This document shows, piece by piece, positions 44,501 through 51,225 of a DNA stretch of 64,000 nt (position 1 is the first letter of the stretch; each line of letters begins with the position of its first letter). The notes under the pieces were generated by a model. It did no database searches, was not told where the DNA came from, and was given only the letters and a program-made list of their open reading frames with translations. The position numbers and the translations under genes were made by a program. The DNA comes from Streptomyces angustmyceticus (GTDB lineage Bacteria > Actinomycetota > Actinomycetes > Streptomycetales > Streptomycetaceae): the NCBI RefSeq assembly GCF_019933235.1, contig NZ_CP082945.1:7043501-7107500 (forward strand), read 5' to 3'.

Positions 44501-44746
44501 GAAGTAGCCCGAGCCGCCCGCGAACTTCTCCCACGTGGTGTGGAAACCGTCGATGGAGTCGCCGGAGTTCTGCGACAGCACATTGCCGGCCGCCTTGACG
44601 CCCTCGTGCTGGAGATTCTCCACCCCGGCCGCGAAATCCCGCCACTTCTGGGCGGAATCCATCAACTTGTCCTCGTCCGCCGTGGGCCAGTTGAACCCCA
44701 GCATTTCAAGAACCCACTCAAGTGCGTCCGGAAGCATCAACGACAC
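38522..44746 (-). CDS. Giant polymorphic toxin: WXG-like head, papain-fold toxin domain and C-terminal deaminase domain
   Basis: 2074 residues. Residues 1-235 are helical and WXG/ESX-like (KLMDSAQKWRDFAAGVENL, WEKFAGGSGYF) with a hydrophobic Ala-rich patch at about 95-145. Residues 235-1190 are Ser/Asp/Pro/Gly linker. A papain-fold toxin (Tox-PL, glutamine-deamidase type) occupies about 1190-1350: C1224 in NNCADCSRSFLETW, H1314 in GGGHAFNAV and D1329 in IVWVDTQSG. A second linker runs to about 1700. About 1880-1970 is a zinc deaminase, XOO_2897-like by eye: H1898-x-E1900 in GRHSEKHLAEWL, C1929 and C1938 in REPCGMGQGHAKC. A Lys/Glu-rich helix ends the chain. Start GTG 44746 has GAAGGA nine bases upstream. 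Probably exported with the WXG protein upstream. Confidence 0.85.
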   Translation of the reverse strand: MSLMLPDALEWVLEMLGFNWPTADEDKLMDSAQKWRDFAAGVENLQHEGVKAAGNVLSQNSGDSIDGFHTTWEKFAGGSGYFSDARSAATAIADALDAAAGLVIGMKVAVIAQLAILAAEIIAAQAAAPFTFGLSEVAAAAATAATRAIVRKIIKEVAKQLLDAALETAKEPAVSALQAMISDVIAQSVNMSFDAQDGFDAGRTVKKGAEEGVNALKNSGQTFAESLRDGAGAKAGHHVRNGMESAAGHGSDSDSGSDSKSDSGHDSAADSSSGKHGKGLGGGDGAGEGKSNGVPESGSSDTGAGAGAGAGASGSGESSSGGSSSSGGHSSAGGSSSSGASDTSGASGSSGDASGGEGSSGGGASHSGGTGGSSGHNGAGVTANSAPGGSGAPAGAHDNSVSGGGHSPDGGAHSGPSHADSPSPDRLTPFDAGYRESQSGGDAPSDSSADSSHGSASSSSTPQTHSPSASPDSPPSSDSHHSSDPNSSPDARPSSDGGTSRPDTSPSSDSGGRPDGAPAADTRADSGPDSGARPDSGGRPDSGAGSDPGVRSDSSTGPSPDSGGRPDAGATHSPESSHGDASPAPDAGPRPDHGTSSPDPVHTDSSPSPDAGARHDGGPSQTPDHSDGPTAQTGSTPSHADGASPAPAPADGTASGPIQHGAPGPGDSGPDGHQSAQHSPSSSPSSSPDPSPSPDRSPSSDPSPASGPSPDPSSSPSPDSGNRPETHVPSPSPAPDNTPAGPDSSPSPSSSDSDHSANGSGGRVGMPSGAMPHAASSHASSGSSYGGSQQHNPHQAHDDNDVTMHTDSATTFAPPPTGIPNTTGSDPSPSQPATAPGAATAAPGVAMGGGPVPTPSAPAGAHASAGAPPASAPPRSTPAGNGTPPRSTPARDPRTAPYGDPRATPPRQRPGTPDQTSRPRPTPARADTPRTEQPRGNEPTPHQSQNQSPTPPPDKGPENHGPEQKPDTGPDSAKTPENGKPGTDQPAPDSPHQDAPQADGNKPDSHQPNDVKNDDSKNNEGADKGDDGKSEHPQADHADTDGKDSPESDPSTDATSDADPKSDTDTDTDSDSKPDPDAHDAHDAHSDSDANSDSEAHSDSDPDSDSHPDPAPDTDSAPDSDPDTDSDSPPDSDPDPDPDPDSDSDSDTDSDAHDDRPGLDDIRAGIQEAPGGLLPPDPSDQQALADAVPRNDDGTPQRFPDPSGNWAQLQNDGGPGVPGRSNNCADCSRSFLETWYGNPQVSAPRTPDLNADGTPDHWSPETDANENIINWTGAPHSYAGTSPDGHDAIAKDLLKAGPGSSAIVQVNWADGGGHAFNAVNHDGRIVWVDTQSGEVSEKPINTEGATDVFYIPLDADRNPLHPAQDPTADSGSSDDGHSTSDQSDTQHADQQHDTAQQGDAQQGDAQQGDAQQGDVQQDNAPQSNSPHSDAPSQTGHNTPDADTSDPAQQPAGDTPQASPANDTNPGDGKQSTSLSSGPSADGSAGGQPRPHGHDDSRPDAGDAPGRNPGDTPSREAGPQSNDPNRPAPPRPDSTPPGTPGNRPDQTPAGGRPQQSSSTGNPKSPTSNGETKRPAPDSRPKQPTPDAPGGKRKASLPPPTDGQPSGSGTGSSSGSGNGHKRPRTDPDHEGLAALKLDDSPSPSHHSDDDAMDVDKKPPYSDPHDRGESDTSEQEQKGDRTLDAEAEGAKEYGIPPDKLQNELRRDRDVHRVPLDNVHAHLDSWAKDGHLADALRASTGDATPSSADAGKGPRAFTQSDLEQRLPGFKGLERGEQLAVVSSLARLSVGFHEQHGVGKNPENVDKPYRKKGEADPKPDTTDSAAKNSDESLGVRGHRKSSDKLLNTLKLDPIPSSLKNNSPDLTDRNYAVLEVEGPTPGGGTHYVTDSSVPVGEKHVSGRHSEKHLAEWLKRVNQGDNTYTPKSVYTEREPCGMGQGHAKCSTVLREKALDGTKVYYSTTYRTDPADVAAKKKLDTEKTVEKKKVDKMAAAEVQQNIADRINARTDKSAERAAKEIAAAQNLGDADARKELKKIIDREYTKRKEASTTEEKQAMVREMDRHIEHLDKTWRKIQPSLM

Positions 44747-44939
44747 GGCTGGGATTCCTTCGGCTGGCTGGGGTTCGGGTGCGTACGGATCAAGGACTGC
44801 TCGTTCTTCTCGTTCACCGGGTCGGTCGCCTCATCGAGCCCGGCGAGAAGGGCGCATCAAGGGGAGCAGGGGCGGCTACGAGGCCGGTGCGGCCTGGGGT
44901 CTGGGGTCTGAGGGCCTGGCCGCGGAGGGGCGTGCTGGT

Positions 44940-45320
44940 CTAGACGCCGGGTCGTTTGAGCTGGGCGATCCGCTGGCTCTCCGCCTCTTCGTTCGCCACA
45001 TGCTGTTTCATCATCGACTCGTTGAAGTTCTCGTCGGCCTCATGGTTCTTGGCCATGTTGTTCAACCCGCCGCCGATCTCCTTGAGTTTCGACGCGAGGT
45101 GGCCCATCGACTCGTACATGCCGTCCCGCAGGCCCTCGTAGACGACGCCGAATTTCTCCCCCAGGTCGTCGTCGCCCCAAGGCGGCGTGTCCTGGCCTTC
45201 GAGGGAGGTCAACGCGCTCTGCAGCGTGTCGACGAGGGACTGGTAGTCCTTGCCGATTCGGTCGAAATCGGTGCCGCCCGTACGCAACGACCCGATGTCG
45301 GCCTTGAGTCCGTCCCCCAT
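44940..45320 (-). CDS. WXG100-like small helical protein
   Basis: 126-residue all-helical protein with W48-G49 near the turn (TPPWGDDDLGEKFGVVYEG) between two long helices, as in ESX/WXG100 proteins, plus a charged C-terminal helix (EADENFNESMMKQHVANEEA). Such proteins partner large toxins for type VII-like export. It lies 193 bases upstream of the giant toxin gene on the same strand. ATG 45320 follows GGGGAA. No ESX ATPase (EccC) gene is in the window, so the secretion apparatus must be elsewhere. Confidence 0.82.
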   Translation of the reverse strand: MGDGLKADIGSLRTGGTDFDRIGKDYQSLVDTLQSALTSLEGQDTPPWGDDDLGEKFGVVYEGLRDGMYESMGHLASKLKEIGGGLNNMAKNHEADENFNESMMKQHVANEEAESQRIAQLKRPGV

Positions 45321-45764
45321 CGAGTTCCCCTTGTCCTGGACGTCGCCGCCGCCACGTCGATACCGAAAAGTTTAACCATCAAAGTTGACGCCACCTCAAG
45401 ATGCCTCGGCGTACGGGCCTGCTCCCTCACGCGGCGCGGCGAGGGAGCTGGGCCCGTGTCGGGTGCCCCGAGCGGCGAGGTACCTGTGGAGCCCAGCAAG
45501 AGACCCCGTCAGAGACCCCGCCGGAGCCCCGACAGGGCCTCCGGCGCGGAGCCCCGGACAGGCCCCTGCAGAGCACCCAAAGGACAGACACCTGCAAAGG
45601 CGCCGGTAACGCACCTCTGCACGCATCCGGAGAGGCCCGCGTCAGTTCAACAGCTCGGCTTCCAGGACGAGAAGGGAGCGGTTCCGGTTGCGTGCGCTCT
45701 CACGAAAACGTGGTGCCACCCCGTGAACCCCTCCCTTCTGCATCGCTCCCGGCCAACTCCCGGG
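45321..45764. other. Intergenic region upstream of the WXG-toxin genes
   Basis: 444 bases without a supported gene. Positions 45360-45400 form an AT-rich island on the minus strand, with TTGAGG (45394-45399) and TAAACT (45369-45374) separated by 19 bases, a plausible promoter for the WXG gene. Further right are GC-rich imperfect repeats around AGAGACCCCG (45499-45525). The promoter suggests that WXG-toxin can be transcribed separately from the genes upstream. Confidence 0.4.
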
Positions 45765-47312
45765 TCAGGGCACCAGATACGGCGCGCCCGGGTCCTTGAG
45801 GGGCTCGGGCAGCCGGATCACCGGAACCGGTTTGTTGTGCGGCCAGCCTTGGGAGGCGTCGTCGAAGCTGAGTTCTCCGCCGGCGGCCGGAACGGTGCTG
45901 GCGTCGTGCAGGTTGGTGATCTCGTTGTAGACGTCCTGGACGTCGGGTGCTTCCTTGCCGGTCTGGCCGGTGACGTTGCGGGTCGCCCAGATGGCGGTCA
46001 GCACGGCGTCGTGGTGCATGATCGCGTATCCGTCGTCCAACACGGAGTCGGGGAAGCGCAGGTCCCGCAGGGCCTGGTGGAAGGGCTTGAAGCCGGACGG
46101 GGCATGGACGCCGCGGACCCACTGATCGGGGCTGGTCGCGGAGGCGTCCAGAATGGTGATCTTGCTGTCCTTGAGCAGCGTCTGAACCTGCTTCCCCTGC
46201 GCGAACGCCCCGGTGGCCCCGGTCATCACCGTGATCGGTGTGTCGTGGCCGCACTGGCTGCGGGCCGACAGGGCACGGATGAGATCGGCGAGATCGCGGT
46301 CGCGCCCGGCGTAGAAGATCACTTGAGCCTTGGTCAGGCAGATGTTGTTGACGGCGTTGAAGAAGAGCCGGGGAACGCCCGCGGGCTTGTGGCCGGTCGC
46401 GCCGACGAACGAGGCGCGCCGTCGGCCGATGTAGTCGCCGAACTCGTCGTCGAACGCCGTGCGCAAGGTCTTGACGTAGTTGTCTTCCCGGCTGTCGAAG
46501 ACCAGGTAGCCGCGGCGCCCGGCCAGCGGGGAGTGGTCGAGGTACCGGCGGAGCGCCTTGGCGTAGTCGGCGTTGGACGGCGACACCTTGAACAGCCGTG
46601 ACGCGTTGAGGTCGGTGGCGGTCAGGACCGCGCCGATCGCGGGGATCTTCCGCCGGCCGAGTTCGGTGGCCGCCGCCTGGGTCTCCGGGATGCTGACCCC
46701 CAGGCCGGTGACCGCGACCAGGGGATGCTCGCCGCCGACCATGTCGGCCAGCTGCGCCACCACCGGCTTCCAATGCGTCTCGCTGCGGCCCTCGTTGGCC
46801 AGGACGAGCTGGATCAGCGGGGTCCTTCCCTGGACGCCGGTGGAACTGGTCGTGGACAGTTCGGGGCAGGCGTTCGCCCGGCACTGCGCGACGAAGGCAC
46901 CCTCAAGGCTGGTGCGGATCTCCTCCAGGGGCAGCGCGCTGGTGTCGCTCTCCGTCATCGGCATCAGCACACCGACCTTGACGTACGGCAGCCGGCTCTT
47001 CCCGGACGCCGGCTTCTCCCACTGGTCGCGGACGCGTCTGTTCTCCTGCGCGATCCGGTCGGTGATGCCCTTGAGGCGCGGGTCGAAGGCGAACGCCTTC
47101 TCGTTCGTCAGGCCGACGCACTCCCGCTCCGCGCCGGTGCCGTCCCAGTACAGACCGGGCTGGTCCGCCGCGCAGCTGTTGTCCTCCTCGGCCCACCGGA
47201 AGAACCAGATGCCGCCGGCTATCAGCGCCAGCACGAGGGCGAGGGCGGCGGCTCCTCGCCACCCCTTCCACCACGGAGGGAGTTCATCGGCGGGTTGCGG
47301 GGGCAGATGCAT
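45765..47312 (-). CDS. Membrane-anchored type-1 periplasmic-binding-fold protein
   Basis: 515 residues. A short cytoplasmic tail and one membrane helix at about 17-40 (AAALALVLALIAGGIWFF) are followed by an extracytoplasmic domain of the Leu/Ile/Val-binding (branched-chain amino acid receptor) fold: YVKVGVLMPMTESDTSA, PLVAVTGLGVSIPETQAAA, RGYLVFDSREDNYVKTLR and DDGYAIMHHDAVLTAIWA. No ABC permease or ATPase is nearby, so a sensor role is more likely than uptake. It lies 36 bases after the NTPase gene, hence co-transcribed. Confidence 0.8.
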   Translation of the reverse strand: MHLPPQPADELPPWWKGWRGAAALALVLALIAGGIWFFRWAEEDNSCAADQPGLYWDGTGAERECVGLTNEKAFAFDPRLKGITDRIAQENRRVRDQWEKPASGKSRLPYVKVGVLMPMTESDTSALPLEEIRTSLEGAFVAQCRANACPELSTTSSTGVQGRTPLIQLVLANEGRSETHWKPVVAQLADMVGGEHPLVAVTGLGVSIPETQAAATELGRRKIPAIGAVLTATDLNASRLFKVSPSNADYAKALRRYLDHSPLAGRRGYLVFDSREDNYVKTLRTAFDDEFGDYIGRRRASFVGATGHKPAGVPRLFFNAVNNICLTKAQVIFYAGRDRDLADLIRALSARSQCGHDTPITVMTGATGAFAQGKQVQTLLKDSKITILDASATSPDQWVRGVHAPSGFKPFHQALRDLRFPDSVLDDGYAIMHHDAVLTAIWATRNVTGQTGKEAPDVQDVYNEITNLHDASTVPAAGGELSFDDASQGWPHNKPVPVIRLPEPLKDPGAPYLVP

Positions 47313-47348
47313 GGGCCAGCTCCTAGAGGACGGGGTGCTGCGGTGCGC

Positions 47349-49346
47349 TCACACGTACTTCGCGGCCTCGTGCATGAGCCCGATCCGGCGAGGGACGGAG
47401 CGCATGGCAAGGTCCTGGAGCATCGCGTTGATGGTCCGGTTGAGTTCGGGATTCGTACCGGGCAGCCGGTTGCGCGGGTCGGACGCCAGCCACAGCCCGG
47501 TCACCAGCAGGGTCAGGGGCGTGTGCTCGGCGAACGAGCGGGGCGCGAGGTCGGCCGCCAACTGCTCCAGACGCAGCGTGGCCGACTGCTCCGGCACCAC
47601 CGGATCCCGCAGGGGCGCGGCGGTGATCGTGTACAGCTCGTACAGCCAGATGTCGGTGTCGGTGAGTTCGACCAGGCGCCGGGCGAGATGCTCGACGACG
47701 TCGTCCACGCGGTGCAGTGCCAGCGAGTGGTACAGCACCTCCAGCGGGTGGCCGTGGTGGGCGTGCCAGGCCCGCAGTTGTTCGTGGACGGCCGTCCAGC
47801 GGTCCGGGCGGGCGGCCAGCTCCTGCAACAGCAGCAGGCGCAGCCACGGATGCAGTACGGAGCTGCCGCGCAGCGGGTGTGGATGGACGCCTTCCAGATA
47901 CCCGGAGCCCCGGCCGCCGCGGGCCTCGGCGTCCTGGGGGACCGGATCGGTCAGCCATAAGCGGGTCGCGACCACCCGCGCCAGCGAATCGCGGGTGTGC
48001 AGCTGGAAGCGGTCGAGGAGCCCCGCGTCGCAGGCGGCGTCGAACTCGCGGGCGGCACAGCACTCGACCAGCGCACGGTGCTGGTCGTCGGTCAGATCGC
48101 GCAGCAGGTACTGCCGCGCCGCCTCCTCCAGCATCGGCCCCTCGTCGGCGCTCTCCGCGGACGGCGAGGTGCTGGAGAGCACCGCGCGCAACAGCGTCTC
48201 CGGGTACTCGCGGCCCACGAGACGGGCCGAGGCGGTGAGCAGTTGCCGGGTGCTCCACGGGTGCCCGTCGGTCAACTGGTGTGCGAGCAGGGGCGCTTCC
48301 GGCAGCCGCGCGGCGATGTTCGTACCGAGCTGGGCGGTCTCGCCCGCGGTCAGGCCGCGCAGCCGGACGCAGTACCAGCGCCAGGAGCGGTTCGGCGGCG
48401 GGTCGGGGATGGCCTGTTCCCAGTCGGCGAAACTGGCCTGCTCGGGGGCGCTGACCCGGACGCCCGCCGGCCCGTTCGCGAACATCGCCGGCACCCGGCC
48501 GACGTTCGACGCCGCGGCCACGGCCAGCAGCGGATCCGGCGCCCCGTCGGCGTCCCGCAGTTCCATCAGCAGGTCCAGGAACTCGCGGCCCCCGGGGGCG
48601 TCGATGTTGTCCAGCAGCACCACACAGTTGCGGTCGCGCTGGCGGCGCGCGTACTCGCCGCGCAGATCGGCGAGGAACGCCTCGCACAGCCGCCGGTCCA
48701 CCGCGGCCCGGTCCGACGGCTCCTCGCTCTTGCTGAGCTGGTTGAGCTCGACCAGGGCGTCCAGGGCCGCCAACGGACCGGCGTACCAGGCGAATCCGGT
48801 GTGCCGGGTCACCCGCAGCGGCATGCTGGGCGGCTGCCGGATGAGGCTGGCCAGCAGGCCGACGCCCGGGATCCGCACCAGGTTGAGGTCCTGCAGCAGT
48901 CCGGCTACGGCGGCGACCCGGTCGCCCGCGGCATGCGGCTCCTGGGGCCCGCGCAGCGCCTGCCGCAACTGCTTCTTGGCCCGCTCGGGATCCGTCGCGT
49001 CCAACGACAGCTCGGGGGCCACCACGGCCAGCCCCAGCGTCAGACGAGGGAAGACCAGCGGGGTCTGCCGGGGAAAACGGTGCGACAGCCCGTACGCCAG
49101 CCGGCCGGCGACCTCATGCGGCCTGCGGGGCGCGGCGGACCCGAAGTCGAAGTACGCGTGCGGACGCCGCGACCCGAGATAGCCGAGCCAGTTCAGCGTG
49201 GTGGTCTTCCCGCTGCCCCGCGGCCCTACGAGCACGACCGTGGGAAGGCCGTGTCCGGCGTCGCCGCCCCTGCCGTCCTGCAGACGCGAGCGGCACTCCT
49301 CGTACAGGGTCTCGATCCCCCGTATTCCCAACGGACGTTCCGTCAC
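47349..49346 (-). CDS. P-loop NTPase (AAA/STAND-like)
   Basis: 665 residues. Walker A is GPRGSGKTT at 41-49 and Walker B is CVVLLDNID with D246. The N-terminus LGIRGIETLYEECRSRL is the docking helix usual in such ATPases. A sensor-like segment LLAVAAASNVGRVPAMF follows, and the C-terminal half is an alpha-helical array rich in Leu/Ala with repeated HTRD- and WLRLLLLQELA-type helices. No known effector domain is recognised. GTG 49346 is chosen because the Walker region and conserved frame start there, after a GGGGGG run. It heads the minus-strand group that includes the receptor-like protein and perhaps the toxin genes. Confidence 0.78.
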   Translation of the reverse strand: MTERPLGIRGIETLYEECRSRLQDGRGGDAGHGLPTVVLVGPRGSGKTTTLNWLGYLGSRRPHAYFDFGSAAPRRPHEVAGRLAYGLSHRFPRQTPLVFPRLTLGLAVVAPELSLDATDPERAKKQLRQALRGPQEPHAAGDRVAAVAGLLQDLNLVRIPGVGLLASLIRQPPSMPLRVTRHTGFAWYAGPLAALDALVELNQLSKSEEPSDRAAVDRRLCEAFLADLRGEYARRQRDRNCVVLLDNIDAPGGREFLDLLMELRDADGAPDPLLAVAAASNVGRVPAMFANGPAGVRVSAPEQASFADWEQAIPDPPPNRSWRWYCVRLRGLTAGETAQLGTNIAARLPEAPLLAHQLTDGHPWSTRQLLTASARLVGREYPETLLRAVLSSTSPSAESADEGPMLEEAARQYLLRDLTDDQHRALVECCAAREFDAACDAGLLDRFQLHTRDSLARVVATRLWLTDPVPQDAEARGGRGSGYLEGVHPHPLRGSSVLHPWLRLLLLQELAARPDRWTAVHEQLRAWHAHHGHPLEVLYHSLALHRVDDVVEHLARRLVELTDTDIWLYELYTITAAPLRDPVVPEQSATLRLEQLAADLAPRSFAEHTPLTLLVTGLWLASDPRNRLPGTNPELNRTINAMLQDLAMRSVPRRIGLMHEAAKYV

Positions 49347-49729
49347 GCTGCTCGGCCCCCCGTGAAGACAGCGGCTGTCACGACAGCAACTGATGTCGGC
49401 ACCTGTGATGTCAGCGACGGCACGCGCCGGCTGATTACAGAAGGTTGGCACGCGTGCGCACAACGTGCCACCGGTTCGCGCAAGCGGTTCGCAGGAGGTG
49501 CGGACGGGGACGGCGGTCCGGGGCGCGGCTCGGGCCGGGAGCCGGGACCCTGCTGTTTCCCGGCGGGCGGGCGGTCCGACGGGCCGTCCGGACTCTCGCG
49601 GGTGCTCGCCGCCTCGCGCCCACCGCGCGCGGCGGTGCCCCGACGCGCCTACGGTGAAAGTGAGAGAGGCGCCGGAGCCCGCCTGCCCGCTCGCCAGCCG
49701 CTCGTCGTCAGGAATCTCAGGAGCGCGCG
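49347..49729. other. Divergent control region of the NTPase and SDR genes
   Basis: No gene supported. The perfect 13-base palindrome GACAGCGGCTGTC (49367-49379) is followed at once by another GACAGC (49382-49387) and by two TGATGTC direct repeats (from 49391 and 49408). This cluster is close to the NTPase start and looks like operators. The remainder towards 49729 is GC-rich and featureless, ending in AGGAG for the SDR gene. Confidence 0.5.
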
Positions 49730-50650
49730 ATGCCCCACACCACGCCACCGCCGCGACCGCGTCCGCCGGCCCGCCCGGGACGGCCTGGCTCTCTGCACGG
49801 CCGCACCGCCGTGGTGACCGGTGCGGCGCGCGGTCTGGGCAAGGCGACCGCCCGAGAGCTGGCCCGGCGAGGAGCGCGGGTGGCCCTGCTGGGGCGGGAG
49901 GAGACGGCGCTGTGGGAAGTGGCGTCCGCCCTTCCGTCGGAGTCGTGCTGCTGGGGCGTCGACGTCACCGACGACGACGCCATGGGGCAGGTGGCCCAGG
50001 AGGTACGCGACCGCCTGGGGCCGGCGTCCATCGTCGTGGCGAACGCGGGAATCGCCGAGGGCGGGCCCTTCGGCGGGTCCGATCCGCACACCTGGCGCCG
50101 GGTGATCGAGGTGAATCTGATCGGCAGCGCGATCACCGCCCGCTCGTTCCTGCCGGACCTGCTCGCCACGCACGGCTACTTCCTGCAGGTCGCCTCGCTG
50201 GCGTCCATCGGGGCCGCGCCCCTGATGAGCGCGTACTGCGCCTCCAAGGCCGGAGTGGAGTCGTTCGCGCACTCACTGCGCGCCGAACTCGCCCCCGAGC
50301 GCGTGGGAGTCGGCATCGCCTATCTGAACTGGACCGACACCGACATGATCAGGGACGCGGACCAGCACCCCGTGCTCCGTGAACTCCGCGCCCACATGCC
50401 CCCGCCCGCGAGAAAGGTCCACTCCGCCGGGTGGGTCGCCGCCCGCCTGGTCACCGCCGCCGAACACCGATCGGCCGCCGTCTACGTACCGGGCTGGCTC
50501 CGCGCCGCCCAGGCGGTACGCGCCGCCCTGCCGGCCGTCGTCACCCAGCTCTCCCGGCGCGAACTGCCCCGACTGGCCGCCCGCACCCCCTTCGAACCGA
50601 CCGGCCTCCTGGGCGCCGGCGGCCGCGCCGACAAAGCGGGGCGGGGGTAG
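49730..50650 (+). CDS. SDR family oxidoreductase
   Basis: 306-residue short-chain dehydrogenase. The NAD(P) motif is TAVVTGAARGLGKATA (about residues 26-41), then VVANAG, and the active-site serine region with YCASKAGVESFAHSL (Tyr and Lys of YxxxK). The C-terminal 60 residues extend the usual SDR core and end with a helical Arg/Ala-rich stretch. Substrate unknown. ATG 49730 has AGGAG eight bases upstream. Confidence 0.88.
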   Translation: MPHTTPPPRPRPPARPGRPGSLHGRTAVVTGAARGLGKATARELARRGARVALLGREETALWEVASALPSESCCWGVDVTDDDAMGQVAQEVRDRLGPASIVVANAGIAEGGPFGGSDPHTWRRVIEVNLIGSAITARSFLPDLLATHGYFLQVASLASIGAAPLMSAYCASKAGVESFAHSLRAELAPERVGVGIAYLNWTDTDMIRDADQHPVLRELRAHMPPPARKVHSAGWVAARLVTAAEHRSAAVYVPGWLRAAQAVRAALPAVVTQLSRRELPRLAARTPFEPTGLLGAGGRADKAGRG

Positions 50651-50798
50651 CCACAACCGCGACGCGAAGTCCGCACTTCGGTGAGGCGCTGAGCCTTCCG
50701 GGCCGCCGAACCCGTCCTTTCCGCGGCGCCGATTGTGAACGGCGTACTGCGCCCGTATGGCGGGAGAATCAGAAAGCGGGACGAGGGCTGTCGCGTTG

Positions 50799-50827
50799 TT
50801 GACGTGGCTGATTTTCGCTGCCAGCCT
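50799..50827 (+). promoter_or_regulatory. Promoter of the sulfur leader transcript
   Basis: TTGACG (50799-50804) and CAGCCT (50822-50827), spacing 17. The predicted start coincides with the GTG at 50835, so the leader-peptide mRNA would be leaderless. Confidence 0.45.
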
Positions 50828-50834
50828 CCGGAGT

Positions 50835-50927
50835 GTGAGTCACTCGGAGAACTTCACCGCACGCCTGCACGTCGATCTGCGACGTCAGGCCAGTGCGATC
50901 TGTGCCACCAGCGCCGCTGACTGCTAG
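50835..50927 (+). CDS. Sulfur-type leader peptide upstream of the uptake operon
   Basis: A 30-residue reading frame, starting at GTG 50835, contains RLHVDLRRQASAIC. This is the signature of the actinobacterial 'putative leader peptides' found in front of sulfur assimilation and sulfonate transport genes, where the cysteine near the end is thought to sense cysteine supply. Here it ends with a second cysteine just before TAG. About 300 bases follow before the solute-binding protein gene. The exact start is uncertain because the frame is open further upstream. Confidence 0.65.
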   Translation: MSHSENFTARLHVDLRRQASAICATSAADC

Positions 50928-51225
50928 AGCCGTCGGCCGGCATCGGCTTCTGGGCGCCCCGTGATCCCGTTGCGCGTACTGGCCCGGGAATGCATGGCCG
51001 CCTGGTGATTTCGCCGCGTGCGCAGCTGGAATCTGCCGGAATGAGCGCGTGAACTGAGCCGTTTTGCTCGGCCGTTCATGTTCGTCGTTCCCTCTCCCAT
51101 TCCCATTCCCATTCGATTTCCTTAACCGCCGTCGTGGTTGCCGGGAATCGAGAAGGCTCTGCGTCTCCATGTTCCCTTTCTCCCCATCGCCCTGCCCCGC
51201 CCACCACCTCGAACAGGACCCCGTA
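50928..51225. promoter_or_regulatory. Long leader between leader peptide and transporter genes
   Basis: No gene. It contains a stem AGCCG/CGGCT with an inner GCC/GGC just after the leader stop (50928-50950) and a run of four CCCATT-like units (about 51098-51115). An attenuation mechanism would act here, but I could not identify a convincing terminator/antiterminator pair. Confidence 0.35.

Noticed and set aside
44535..46601. 688-codon plus-strand frame across the WXG and receptor-like genes
   Set aside because: Antisense shadow crossing an intergenic region and two well-supported minus-strand genes.
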